Source: Betaproteobacteria bacterium (GTDB taxonomy: Bacteria > Pseudomonadota > Gammaproteobacteria > Burkholderiales > Burkholderiaceae_C). Taken from it: 40,530 bases of DNA. The number at the start of each line of letters is the position of its first letter. Within the stretch, counting starts at the first letter, position 1. The notes beneath the pieces were generated by a model. That model did not search any database, was not told the DNA's origin, and saw only the letters and a program-made list of their open reading frames with translations. A program made the translations under genes and the position numbers. Location: positions 1 through 40,530 of the forward strand of contig RGQD01000006.1 of assembly GCA_010030205.1 (NCBI GenBank), in the 5' to 3' direction. Shown one piece after another: positions 9,305 to 19,361 of this stretch.

Positions 9305-11590
9305 ATGGCCCACTTTCCCGGCAAGATCGGCAAGACGATTGCGCAGTCCACGCCTTGGTGGCCGCCGCGCGGTGACGGCGCGGCCAAGAAGCCCAACGTG
9401 CTGGTCGTGCTGTTCGATGACGTGGGTTTTGCCGATTTCGGCTGTTACGGCTCGTCGATCCGCACCCCGGCCATCGACGCGCTGGCCGCGCGGGGTTTGC
9501 GCCTGACGGGATTTCACACCACGGCGATGTGCTCGACCACGCGCGCCGCGCTGATGACCGGCTGCAACCACCACCGGGTGGGCATGGGCTGCCTGGCCAA
9601 CTTCGATTCAGGCTACCCCGGTTACCGCGGCAAGATCGCGCCCGAGGCGGCGACGTTGGCCGAGATGCTGCGCCCGCAGGGCTATGCCAACTACATGGTC
9701 GGCAAATGGCATGTCACCTCGTTAACCGAGACCGGCCCGACCGGTCCGTTCGACGGCTGGCCGCTGGGCCGGGGCTATGACCGCTTCTATGGTTTCATGG
9801 ATGCCGAGACCGACCAGTACGCGCCCGAGTTGGTGCGCGACAACACGCAGATTCCCACGCCAGGCAGCTTCGAGGCCGGCTACCACTTGAGCCTGGACCT
9901 GGTGGATCAGTCGCTGCGCTACCTGGCCGACCATGCCGCCGACCAGCCCGACAAGCCCTGGCATCTGTGGCTGGCACCAGGCGCCTGCCATGCGCCGCAC
10001 CAGGCGCCGGACGCGCTGATCAAGAGTTATGACCCGTTGTTCGGCCACGGCTGGGACGAGGAGAAAGCCCGCCGTCTGGCACGCCAGATCGAACTGGGCA
10101 TCGTGCCACCCGGCACTGTCTTGCCGCCGCCCAACGCCGGCGTTCAGCCTTGGGACAGCCATGCCCCGCCCTTGCGCGCGCTGATGACGCGGCTGCAGTC
10201 GGCCTATGCGGCGATGTTGGACCAGTTCGACGGCCAGATCGCCCGACTGGTGGATTTTCTCGAGGCCAGCGGCCAGTTCGACGACACCATCATCGTGGTG
10301 TTGTCGGACAACGGCGCCAGCCAGGAGGGCGGGCCGCTGGGCTTCATCAATGCGATGGGGCCTTACAACCAGCAACCCGAGGCCTTGGCCACCAAGCTGT
10401 CGCGCATCGACGACATCGGCGGGCCCGACACGCACAGCAACTTCCCCTGGGGCTGGGCGTCGGCGGCCAATACGCCGCTCAAGCGCTACAAGCAGAACAC
10501 CCATGGCGGCGGCATCCGCGATCCGCTGGTCATCAGTTGGCCCAAAGGCCTGGCCGCGCGTGGCGAACTGCGCCACGGCTTCCACCATGCCACCGACCTG
10601 GCGCCCACCTTGCTGGAACTGATTGGCGCGTCCAAGCCCGATTGCCTGAAAGGCCTGGACTGCCTGCCCTTTGACGGCGAGAGCTTCGCGCCCGCGCTGC
10701 GCGATGAGGCTGCGGCAGCACGGTCGCGTCCGCAGTATTTCGAGATGTTTGGCCATCGCGGGATCTGGGCCGATGGTTGGAAGGCGGTGGCTTTTCATCC
10801 ACGCGGTCAGGCCTTCGACGACGACGTCTGGGAGCTCTATCACCTGGACCAGGACTTCAACGAGAACCATGACCTCGCGGCCGCCCGCCCCGAGCAGTTG
10901 CAAGCGCTGCTTGCGCAGTGGTGGCGCGAAGCCGAGCGCTGTCAGGTGCTGCCGCTGGACGACCGCTTCGGCCAGCGCTTTGCCGAGAACGGCCGGCGCG
11001 TGCAAGGGTCTCGGCGTCAGTTCGTGATGCACGCCGGCATGGGACACCTGCCTAATGACATTGCGCCGGACATTCGCGGCCGCAACTATTCAATCGAGGC
11101 CGATGTCAGCCTGCCCGAGGGCGGCGCCGAAGGCGTGCTGATCGCCCACGGCGATGCCACCAGCGGCTACAGCCTGTACCTGCAAGGCGGCCATCTGGTG
11201 CATGACCTGAACATCGGCGGCGTGCACCGGGTGTTGCGCTCGGACCGACCCGTGACCGCTGGCCACCACCGGCTGGCAGTGCAGGTGGTGCTGGGCGCCT
11301 GGGTGCCCTACACCTGCCCGATGGCCGGACCGATCAAAGTGCCTGAGCATCGCACTGCCACCTTGTTGATCGACGGCGAGCCGGTCGGCAGTCTGGTCAG
11401 TCCGCACGGCTTCAACAATTTCATCTCCTGGTCCGGGCTGGACATCGGCCTGGACCGCGGCTCACCGGTGTCGCATTACGCAGCGCCTTTCGCGTTCACA
11501 GGCAAACTTCGTCGGGTCACGGTGACGCTAGACCCGCTGCAGGTGCTGGACGGCGATGCCGTCGGCCAGGCCGAGATGGCTCGCCAATGA
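9305..11590 (+). CDS. Type I sulfatase / arylsulfatase
   Basis: KKPNVLVVLFDDVGFADFGCYGSSIRTPAIDALAARGLRLTGFHTTAMCSTTRAALMTGCNHHRVGMG; Cys-type sulfatase signature and C-terminal lectin-like region. Confidence 0.92.
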   Translation: MAHFPGKIGKTIAQSTPWWPPRGDGAAKKPNVLVVLFDDVGFADFGCYGSSIRTPAIDALAARGLRLTGFHTTAMCSTTRAALMTGCNHHRVGMGCLANFDSGYPGYRGKIAPEAATLAEMLRPQGYANYMVGKWHVTSLTETGPTGPFDGWPLGRGYDRFYGFMDAETDQYAPELVRDNTQIPTPGSFEAGYHLSLDLVDQSLRYLADHAADQPDKPWHLWLAPGACHAPHQAPDALIKSYDPLFGHGWDEEKARRLARQIELGIVPPGTVLPPPNAGVQPWDSHAPPLRALMTRLQSAYAAMLDQFDGQIARLVDFLEASGQFDDTIIVVLSDNGASQEGGPLGFINAMGPYNQQPEALATKLSRIDDIGGPDTHSNFPWGWASAANTPLKRYKQNTHGGGIRDPLVISWPKGLAARGELRHGFHHATDLAPTLLELIGASKPDCLKGLDCLPFDGESFAPALRDEAAAARSRPQYFEMFGHRGIWADGWKAVAFHPRGQAFDDDVWELYHLDQDFNENHDLAAARPEQLQALLAQWWREAERCQVLPLDDRFGQRFAENGRRVQGSRRQFVMHAGMGHLPNDIAPDIRGRNYSIEADVSLPEGGAEGVLIAHGDATSGYSLYLQGGHLVHDLNIGGVHRVLRSDRPVTAGHHRLAVQVVLGAWVPYTCPMAGPIKVPEHRTATLLIDGEPVGSLVSPHGFNNFISWSGLDIGLDRGSPVSHYAAPFAFTGKLRRVTVTLDPLQVLDGDAVGQAEMARQ

Positions 11591-11639
11591 GTGGATTGGG
11601 GCGCGTCTCAAACCATGTTTTTCAACCGGAGACCTTTTG

Positions 11640-12462
11640 ATGGCCAACACCCAGGAACTGACGCTGATCGACATCGCCCAGCGCTACCGGCATATCCGGC
11701 CGGTGCCGCGAATGCCCAACTTCGCCGCCTGGATCGAGGGTGTCGACCTGACCCAGCCGCTGACCGAGCCGGTGCAGGCCGAACTGCGCCAGGCGCTCAA
11801 CGACTTCGAGGTGATCTTCTTCAAGCCGCAAACCATCACGCCGGCCCAGCATGTGGCGCTGGCCAAGGTGTTCGGGCCGGTGTCTGGCGGCTCGTATTTC
11901 GAGCGCAAACCCGGCGCGCCCGAGCTCGAGATGATCGTCTTCGACCGAGACCGGCCGCCCTCGATCGACAACTGGCACACCCTATGACGGCTTGTCGCCG
12001 GGCATGCAGGCCTACCTCGAAGGCCTGAGCGCGGTGCACACCTGGGAGGTTTCGGGTTTTCGCGAGGCGCTGGGCCGGCGCGGCGACGACGCGCTGATCG
12101 CTGCGATCAAGGCCTTCAAGCCGGTGACCCATCCGGTCGTCAGAACCAACCCCGGTTCGGGCCGCAAGTGCCTGTTCGTCAACGCCGACTTCACCCGCAA
12201 CATCGTTGGCATCGACCGCCACGAGGCGCGCAGCATGCTGAACTTCTTGCTCGACTGGATGCAAAAGCCCGAGTTCATGGTGCACCACCAGTGGGAAGCC
12301 GGCGGCATCGCCGTCTGGGACAACCGCAGCACCCAGCATTACGCGCTGGCCGACTACTGGCCGCACCAGCGGGTCAACCAGCGCGTGACCTTCGACGAAC
12401 CCGGCACGCCGACGGCCACTGTCAACGTCAACCAGCAGGTGCTGCAAGGCGACAAGCGCTGA
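11640..12462 (+). pseudogene. TauD/TfdA family Fe(II)/2-oxoglutarate dioxygenase, internally deleted and frameshifted
   Basis: N part ...FERKPGAPELEMIVFDRDRPPSIDNWHT (frame of 11640) and C part YDGLSPGMQAYLEGLSAVHTWEVSG...HPVVRTNPGSGRKCLFVN...MVHHQWEAGGIAVWDNRSTQHYALADYWP in another frame. Confidence 0.85.
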
Positions 12463-12567
12463 GCCAGCCGTGCCAGCGGTACCGAAGGCGACAGCGTGCA
12501 CCGCCCGGCTGGCGTACGCTGAAAGCCGCAACGCTGGCCGTCGCGCCTGGCCGACAGAGGAGACCCC

Positions 12568-14115
12568 TTGCTGCATCCGTATTTTCATGCCCGCACGACC
12601 CCTGACAAACCCGCGCTGATCTGCGCCGGCAGCGGCCAGGTCGTCACCTACCGCGAGCTCGACGACCGCTCCAACCAGGTCGCGCAGCTGTTTCGCTCGC
12701 TCGGGCTGCAATCGGGCGACCACATCGCGCTGATGCTCGAGAACCACCCGCGCTACTTCGAGATCTGCTGGGGTGCGCACCGTGCCGGCCTGATCTACAC
12801 CGCGATGAGCACCCGGCTGACCGAAGGCGAGGTCAGCTACATCGTCGACGACTGCGGCGCGAAAGCGGTGATCGCCTCCAAGGCGATGGGCGCGGCCGTG
12901 CAGCACCTGCCCGCCGCCTGCAAAGCCGTGAAGTCCTGGCTGATGCTCGGCGGTGTGATCGACGGCTGGGCGGCCTACGAGTCGGCTGTTGACGCGCAGC
13001 CCGTCGCCCGCATCGCCGACGAGCGCGCCGGCGGCGACATGTTGTACTCGAGCGGCACCACCGGTCGGCCCAAGGGCGTGTTCGTGCCGCCTGAGTTCAC
13101 CGCGATCGACGCCACCGGTCCGATGACCGACACCCTGACCAATCTCTACGGCGTGGACCCGAGCACGGTCTACCTGTCGCCCGCGCCGCTCTACCACGCT
13201 GCGCCGCTGCGATTCACCTTGGGCGTGCAGCGCCTGGGTGGCACCGTGGTGATGATGGAGCACTTCGACGCCGAGGAATGTTTGCGGCTGATCGAGCGCT
13301 ACCGCATCACCCACAGCCAACTCGTGCCGACGATGTTTGTTCGCATGCTCAAGCTGCCCGAAGCCGCGCGCAAGCAGTACGACCTGTCGTCGCTGCGCTG
13401 CGCGATCCACGCCGCAGCGCCTTGTCCCGTGCCGATCAAGGAGCAGATGATCGCCTGGTGGGGCCCGGTGATCTGGGAGTACTACGCCGGCACCGAGGGC
13501 AACGGCGTGACGATCGCGAACTCTGCGCAGTGGCTGGCGCACAAAGGCACGGTCGGTCGCGCGGTGATCGGCGAGCTGAAGATCTGCGACGACGAGTCAG
13601 GCGCGCTGCTGCCGCAAGGTCAGAGCGGTACCGTCTACTTCGCCAACGGCCGGCCCTTCAAGTACCACAACGACCCGGCCAAGACTGCGGGGTCTACCCA
13701 TCCGCTGGGCTGGACCACGCTCGGCGATGTCGGCTATGTCGACGCCGAGGGTTATCTGTACCTGACCGACCGCAAGGCCTACATGATCATCTCGGGCGGG
13801 GTGAACATCTACCCGCAAGAGGCCGAGAACGTGCTGATCAACCACCCGCAGGTGGCCGACTGCGCGGTGCTGGGCGTGCCCAACGAGGAGTTCGGCGAGG
13901 AGGTCAAAGCGGTGGTGCAGCCGCGCGACATGCGCGACGCCGGCCCCGAGCTCGAGCAGGCTTTGATCGCTTATTGCCGGCAGCACCTCTCGCACATCAA
14001 GTGCCCGAAGTCGGTCGACTTTGAAGCCGAGCTGCCGCGCCACGCCACCGGCAAGCTGTACAAGCGCTTGCTCAAGGACCGCTACTGGGCCGGCCACGCA
14101 TCGAAGATCGTCTGA
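12568..14115 (+). CDS. AMP-dependent acyl-CoA synthetase/ligase
   Basis: LYSSGTTGRPKGV AMP-binding signature; GWTTLGDVGYVDAEGYLYLTDRKAYMIISGGVNIYPQEAENVL. Confidence 0.93.
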   Translation: MLHPYFHARTTPDKPALICAGSGQVVTYRELDDRSNQVAQLFRSLGLQSGDHIALMLENHPRYFEICWGAHRAGLIYTAMSTRLTEGEVSYIVDDCGAKAVIASKAMGAAVQHLPAACKAVKSWLMLGGVIDGWAAYESAVDAQPVARIADERAGGDMLYSSGTTGRPKGVFVPPEFTAIDATGPMTDTLTNLYGVDPSTVYLSPAPLYHAAPLRFTLGVQRLGGTVVMMEHFDAEECLRLIERYRITHSQLVPTMFVRMLKLPEAARKQYDLSSLRCAIHAAAPCPVPIKEQMIAWWGPVIWEYYAGTEGNGVTIANSAQWLAHKGTVGRAVIGELKICDDESGALLPQGQSGTVYFANGRPFKYHNDPAKTAGSTHPLGWTTLGDVGYVDAEGYLYLTDRKAYMIISGGVNIYPQEAENVLINHPQVADCAVLGVPNEEFGEEVKAVVQPRDMRDAGPELEQALIAYCRQHLSHIKCPKSVDFEAELPRHATGKLYKRLLKDRYWAGHASKIV

Positions 14116-14230
14116 CAAACCGACAATCCTGCGCTAGCGCGGAGCGATTCGTGCTGCTCGCGGTGCCCGGCAGGCCGTGCACGCCATTGATCACCTCCTG
14201 CAAGCCAGGTCGGGTTTGAGAGATCCCAGC

Positions 14231-15604
14231 ATGAACCCTTCCCGTCGACACAACCTGCAAGGCCTGGCTGCGCTGAGCGCCAGCGCGGCCTTTGCCTACC
14301 CGGAAGCCTTCGCGATGAACCTTGACACTGCCCGCATTGATGCCCAGGTTGACGCTGCTTTCGAGTACGCGTTTCCGCTGTATGAGATGGCACGCACGCG
14401 CTTCAACGCGCTGGACAACCCAGCCAATCCCCGGCGCGGCCAGGTCAACACCGCAGGCCATCAGCGCAACTTGGCTGATCATCGTGCGCGCGCCGTCACC
14501 ACCCCGAACAACGACACGCTGTATTCATCGGCCTGGCTGGACTTGTCCGCCGGTCCCGTGGAGGTGTCGGTGGGCAGCTTGGACGCCGGGCGCTACTGGT
14601 CGGTGGCGCTGATGGACTTTTTCACCAACCACCCCGCCATCCTGGGCAGCCGATCGGAGGGCCAGGGGCCGGTACAGGCGCATCTGGTCGGGCCAGACTG
14701 GCGCGGTGCGAGGCCTAGCGGGCGTGTCATTGCCATGCCCGGCAATGACGTCTGGCTGTTGGGCCGCTGGCTGGCCGAGGGTCCGCATGATCTGGAGGCC
14801 GCCCGAGCCATGCAGGATGCCTTGCGGGTGACGCCCAGCGCAACGCCTGCCGCGCTCTCCCGCGTGGTGCCACGCAATTCGCGCGATGCCGAGAACTTTC
14901 TGGCCGTGGTCAACGAGGCACTGGCGCGCAACCCCGCGCCGGTCAACGAAGGCGCAGACTTGGCGCGCCATGCAGAGCTCGGCCTGCACGGCGGTCGCGG
15001 CTCAGCCTGGGCCGCGTTGGACCAAGGTGTGCGCAGCGCTTGGCAGCGCCGCATCGGTCCGGCGCATGACGCGCTGCGCAGCGGCCTGATGCGTGATGGT
15101 CGCCAAGTGCAGGGCTGGCGCCAGCCGTCGCCCGGCATCGGCAACTTCGACCGCGACCATGCGCTGCGCGCCAGCGTCGCGCTGGGTGGCCTGGCCGCGT
15201 TGCCGCCCGAAGAGGCGGTGTACCTCAGCCGCCAAACCGACAGCCTTGGGCAGACCTTGGACGGCGCGCAGGCCTGGCACATCCGCATGCCACGCGGTGG
15301 TGTGCCCTGCGACGCTTTCTGGTCGCTCTCGGTGTACGAGCGCATGCCTGACGGCCGACTGTTTTTTGCCGAGAACCCGATCGGCCGCTTCGCCATCGGC
15401 GACCGAACCCGCGGCATCGCGGTGCAAGCCGACGGCTCGATGGACATCTGGCTGCAGCGCACCGAACCGACCGATCCGCAACGCCGCCGCAACTGGCTTC
15501 CGGCACCGGCTGGGTCCATGCATTTGTCGCTGCGGGCGTACTTGCCCAAGCCGGCTTTGCGGGACGGGACGGCAGAGCTGCCGACCGTCGCTCGCGCGGA
15601 CTGA
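14231..15604 (+). CDS. DUF1254/DUF1214 domain-containing protein
   Basis: YAFPLYEMARTRFNALDNP...VTTPNNDTLYSSAWLDLSAGPVEVSV...GRYWSVALMDFFTNHPAILG...FWSLSVYERMPDGRLFFAENPIGRFAIGDRT. Confidence 0.85.
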   Translation: MNPSRRHNLQGLAALSASAAFAYPEAFAMNLDTARIDAQVDAAFEYAFPLYEMARTRFNALDNPANPRRGQVNTAGHQRNLADHRARAVTTPNNDTLYSSAWLDLSAGPVEVSVGSLDAGRYWSVALMDFFTNHPAILGSRSEGQGPVQAHLVGPDWRGARPSGRVIAMPGNDVWLLGRWLAEGPHDLEAARAMQDALRVTPSATPAALSRVVPRNSRDAENFLAVVNEALARNPAPVNEGADLARHAELGLHGGRGSAWAALDQGVRSAWQRRIGPAHDALRSGLMRDGRQVQGWRQPSPGIGNFDRDHALRASVALGGLAALPPEEAVYLSRQTDSLGQTLDGAQAWHIRMPRGGVPCDAFWSLSVYERMPDGRLFFAENPIGRFAIGDRTRGIAVQADGSMDIWLQRTEPTDPQRRRNWLPAPAGSMHLSLRAYLPKPALRDGTAELPTVARAD

Positions 15605-15782
15605 GCGCGACGACAGCCCGCTATCCGTCGCAGCGATCACGGCGCTCTACCGAGCAATAGGCCACCCCGTTGGTGGGCTAGACTGTCGCGCACCGGCCAA
15701 GGTACCGTCAGATGTGCAGACCCGGGTCCCGCACAGCCTGCTGATCGCACGATACCTTTCCATTCAATATCAATAGAGCACC

Positions 15783-17645
15783 ATGTTCCTCGGTCGTCAT
15801 CTCGCTTTCGCCGGTCTCGCCCTTGCGCTTCTGGCGCCGCCCGCCGAGGCCCAACAGGCGCCGCCCACGACCGCCGATCCAAGGCTGGTGTGGGACCTGA
15901 CCCGCTTGTTCCCTACCGATGCGGCCTGGGATGCCGAGCGGCTGGCCTTGTCTGCAGAGCTTCCCAAACTGGCCTCGCTCAAAGGCACGCTGGGGCGTGA
16001 CGCCGCAGCCCTTCGCCACGCGCTGGACCAATTCTCGAACGCCGACCAGCGGCTGAATCGGCTGTGGGTCTATGCCAGCACCCAGGTTTCTACTGACAAC
16101 GGTCAAGGTCGTAACCAGGAGCGCATGGGGCTGATGTCGGCCCTGTGGGGCCAGTTCAGCAGCGCACGCGCTTGGGCTGATCCAGAGATCCAGGCGATGG
16201 GCGCCGACAAGATCGCCGGCTTCCAGGCCGCCGAGCCTGCACTGGCTCGCCACGCGACCCGTTTGCGCCAAACGCTGCAGCGCGCGCAGCACACGCTGGC
16301 GCCAGAGGCGGAATTTGCGTTGGCCACCATGGCGCCAGTGATGGGGTCGTTCTCGAACATGAGGGAACTGTTGATCAACGCCGACATCGGCTGGCCAACT
16401 CTCAGCGTCGACGGCCAGCCCGTGCGCTTGTCCGACACGGGCTACGTGCAGATGCGCGCCCACCCTGACCGCGCGATCCGCAAACAGGCGTTTGACCTGT
16501 TCTGGAAAACCTACGGCCAATACGAGAACACGCTGGGCGCGTTGCTGGCGCAACGGGTGCAAGCCGGTGTGCTCAACGCTCGTCTGCGCAAGTACCCCAG
16601 CGCCGTGGCCGCGTCCTTGTCGTCGTCTGAGGTTCCCGAGGCGGTGCTGCGCATGCTGGTGGCCGAAGCGAACAAGGGTCTGCCTACCCTGCACCGCTAC
16701 TTCCGGCTGCGCCAGAAGATGCTCAAGCTGCCCGATCTGCATTACCACGACATCTACCCAGACCTGGTGACATCCACCCAGCGCTATCCGGTGGAGGCGT
16801 CCTCCCGGATCACGATGACGGCCATGAAGCCGCTGGGCGATGAGTACCAGGGCGAACTTGAGATCGCTCTGGGTGCCCGCACCATGCATGCGCTGCCGTC
16901 ACCCGGCAAGCGCGGAGGCGCTTATGCCACCAGCGTTTACGGGATGACGCCCTACATCTTCCTGAACCACGCCGACAACTTTCAGAGCCTGGTCACCTTT
17001 GCGCACGAATGGGGCCATGGCATGCACTCGGTGCTGGCGCAGCGTTCCCAGCCGCCAGAGACAGCGGGTTATCCGCTGTTCCTGGCAGAGATCGCCTCCA
17101 CCACCAACGAGGTATTGCTCACCGACCACATGGCCAAGCAGGCCATTAGTCGCGACGAGAAGGTGTTCGTGCTCAGTCAGGTGCTGGAGCGACTTCGCGC
17201 AGCGTTCTTTCGTCAGACGATGTTTGCCGAGTTCGAGTTGCTGGCCCACGATGCCCAACAGCGGGGTGAGGCGCTGTCAGGCAAGCGCTTTACCCAGATG
17301 TACTGCGGGCTGCTGCGCAAGTACCACGGCGCTGATACCGGCGTGATGACGATCGACCCGCAGTATTGCCAGGAGTGGGCCTACATCCCGCACTTCCATC
17401 GGCCGTTCTATGTTTACGCCTATGCCACCAGTGCCACCGCAGCGCAGTTTTTCGGCGAGCGCATCCTGGAGGGCAAGCCCGGCGCCCGCGAGGCCTATCT
17501 TGGCGTTTTGAAGGCTGGCGGCTCGGTGCCGCCACACGAACTGCTGAAATCCGCCGGTCTGGACCTCACGACCGCCGAGCCCTACCAGGTGCTGATCAAG
17601 CGCATGGATGTCGTCATGGACGAGGTGGAAAAGCTGATCGAATGA
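15783..17645 (+). CDS. M3 family oligoendopeptidase F-like metallopeptidase with predicted signal peptide
   Basis: HEWGH zinc motif in SLVTFAHEWGHGMHSVLA; hydrophobic N-terminus MFLGRHLAFAGLALALLAPPAEAQ. Confidence 0.9.
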   Translation: MFLGRHLAFAGLALALLAPPAEAQQAPPTTADPRLVWDLTRLFPTDAAWDAERLALSAELPKLASLKGTLGRDAAALRHALDQFSNADQRLNRLWVYASTQVSTDNGQGRNQERMGLMSALWGQFSSARAWADPEIQAMGADKIAGFQAAEPALARHATRLRQTLQRAQHTLAPEAEFALATMAPVMGSFSNMRELLINADIGWPTLSVDGQPVRLSDTGYVQMRAHPDRAIRKQAFDLFWKTYGQYENTLGALLAQRVQAGVLNARLRKYPSAVAASLSSSEVPEAVLRMLVAEANKGLPTLHRYFRLRQKMLKLPDLHYHDIYPDLVTSTQRYPVEASSRITMTAMKPLGDEYQGELEIALGARTMHALPSPGKRGGAYATSVYGMTPYIFLNHADNFQSLVTFAHEWGHGMHSVLAQRSQPPETAGYPLFLAEIASTTNEVLLTDHMAKQAISRDEKVFVLSQVLERLRAAFFRQTMFAEFELLAHDAQQRGEALSGKRFTQMYCGLLRKYHGADTGVMTIDPQYCQEWAYIPHFHRPFYVYAYATSATAAQFFGERILEGKPGAREAYLGVLKAGGSVPPHELLKSAGLDLTTAEPYQVLIKRMDVVMDEVEKLIE

Positions 17646-17730
17646 GGTCGGCCTCTTTCCTGGGTGAATCAGCCGGGGACTGCGTCAAGTTGAGGTCGCT
17701 GCGCGCTGGCTGTTCGCGCTGCCCGCAGAT

Positions 17731-18105
17731 TCAGGTTTTCGGGAAGTAACGCACACCCGGCAAATCCCGGTAGTCCTGATCCTGCGTCAGGAAGGTGGCC
17801 TGATGTTCCAAGGCCATGCTGTACATCACGGCGTCGGCCATCGCGAGTCGGTGGCGCTGCGCGACTTCAGAAGCGGCAATGGCGCGCTGGTCGCTGAGTT
17901 CGAGCACCAACCCCATCCGCATCACGTTCAGGCATGCCGCCAATGCCTCAGCGGGTATCTTGCGGCTCAGGACTCGGTGCACCTCATACAAGGCGATCAC
18001 CGGCACCAGCAAGTGTTCTCGCTGCTCGATCGCCGCGGCAAACAACTCGGCTCGCGGCGTGTCGAGCAGGTACTCGATCCAGCCCGAAGAATCGACAAGG
18101 TTCAC
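17731..18105 (-). CDS. PIN-domain VapC-like toxin
   Basis: MNLVDSSGWIEYLLDTPRAELFAAAIEQREHLLVPVIALYEVHRVLSR...MADAVMYSMALEHQATFLTQDQDY; PIN acidic residues. Confidence 0.88.
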   Translation of the reverse strand: MNLVDSSGWIEYLLDTPRAELFAAAIEQREHLLVPVIALYEVHRVLSRKIPAEALAACLNVMRMGLVLELSDQRAIAASEVAQRHRLAMADAVMYSMALEHQATFLTQDQDYRDLPGVRYFPKT

Positions 18106-18332
18106 AAGATTTCCCGGTCCTGCTCCTTGGGAATGGCCAGATCTGCCGGATCAAGCTTGTAGCGCTTGAGCAGGCCTCTGTAAGCGCTCATGGGAGGCTC
18201 TGGCTTGATGACCAATTCGTTGCCACGCAGTTCGAAATGAATGTGCGATCCAGCAACGATACCCAGTATCTTGCGCATCGCTGCGGGCAATGTGACCTGC
18301 CCTTTACTCGACACAATAGCTTCTGATTGCAT
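18102..18332 (-). CDS. AbrB/MazE (SpoVT-type) antitoxin
   Basis: MQSEAIVSSKGQVTLPAAMRKILGIVAGSHIHFELRGNELVIKP; overlaps the PIN toxin. Confidence 0.88.
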   Translation of the reverse strand: MQSEAIVSSKGQVTLPAAMRKILGIVAGSHIHFELRGNELVIKPEPPMSAYRGLLKRYKLDPADLAIPKEQDREIL

Positions 18333-18557
18333 GCGATATTTCCAACAAATTGGTAGGTAAGGCGCTGAGAATTGTAAAGAAATCGGAGGCGTTTGAGTGC
18401 CTAAAAATTGAGGCGTAGTCGGCGCAAGGATCGAAACAAGCCTTGCCAAGCGCGGCTTTGCCCGAAAAAGCATACTCGGGGTAGCGCCGATTGCAAAGCC
18501 GACGTTCCTCTCGATCGGCGCCAAGGTTGCAAGCCCTGTCTATCCAAGGAGACTCCA

Positions 18558-19331
18558 ATGCATGAATTCTGCAAGATCGAACGCGAAGGCCACCTGACCA
18601 TCGTGACGCTGAACCGCCCCGACGTGATGAACGCGCTGCACCACCCTGCGCACCTCGAGCTCGAAGGCGTGTGGGACGATTTCGCTGCCGACCCCGAGCA
18701 GTGGGTCGCGATCGTCACCGGCGCTGGAACGCGAGCTTTTTCTGCCGGCAACGACCTCAAGTACCAGGCCGGCGGCGGTGCGCGCGGCTTCGTGGCGTCG
18801 GGCTTTGCGGGCTTGACGTCGCGCCAAGGTCTTGACAAGCCGATCATCGCTGCTGTCAATGGCGTGGCGATGGGCGGTGGTTTCGAGACTGCCCTGGCCT
18901 GCGACATCATCATCGCGGCCGAAAACGCCAAATTCGCGCTGCCCGAGCCGAAAGTCGGTCTGGCAGCGCTCGCCGGTGGTATGCACAGGCTGCCGCGCAC
19001 CATTGGCATGAAGCGCGCGATGGGCATGATGCTGACCGCGCGCCACGTTTCTGCCAAGGAGGGTTACGAACTGGGCTTCGTCACCGCGCTGGCCGCCGAG
19101 GGTCAAGCGCTCATCGAGGCCAAGCGATGGGCCGCGATGATGCTCGAGTGTTCGCCGATGTCGCTGCGCGCGACCAAGCAAGCGGCGATGGACGGCATGG
19201 CCATCGCCGACGTCTTTGCCGCTGCAAAAGTGGAGTACGACGCCGTCGCTCGATTGCGCAAGAGCCGGGACTGGATCGAGGGGCCGAAGGCCTTCTCCGA
19301 AAAGCGCAAGCCGAACTGGATCTCGGAGTAA
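18558..19331 (+). CDS. Enoyl-CoA hydratase/isomerase
   Basis: MHEFCKIEREGHLTIVTLNRPDVMNALHH...GAGTRAFSAGNDLKYQAG...AAVNGVAMGGGFETALACDIIIAAENAKFALPEPKVGL. Confidence 0.93.
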   Translation: MHEFCKIEREGHLTIVTLNRPDVMNALHHPAHLELEGVWDDFAADPEQWVAIVTGAGTRAFSAGNDLKYQAGGGARGFVASGFAGLTSRQGLDKPIIAAVNGVAMGGGFETALACDIIIAAENAKFALPEPKVGLAALAGGMHRLPRTIGMKRAMGMMLTARHVSAKEGYELGFVTALAAEGQALIEAKRWAAMMLECSPMSLRATKQAAMDGMAIADVFAAAKVEYDAVARLRKSRDWIEGPKAFSEKRKPNWISE

Positions 19332-19361
19332 TCGTCTCCGGGTCTGTTGCGTGGCCAGACT

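Noticed and set aside
11985-11987. TGA ending the TfdA N-terminal ORF as a second selenocysteine codon
   Set aside because: The conserved continuation (YDGLSPGMQ...) is in a different frame, so this is a frameshift/deletion and not UGA readthrough
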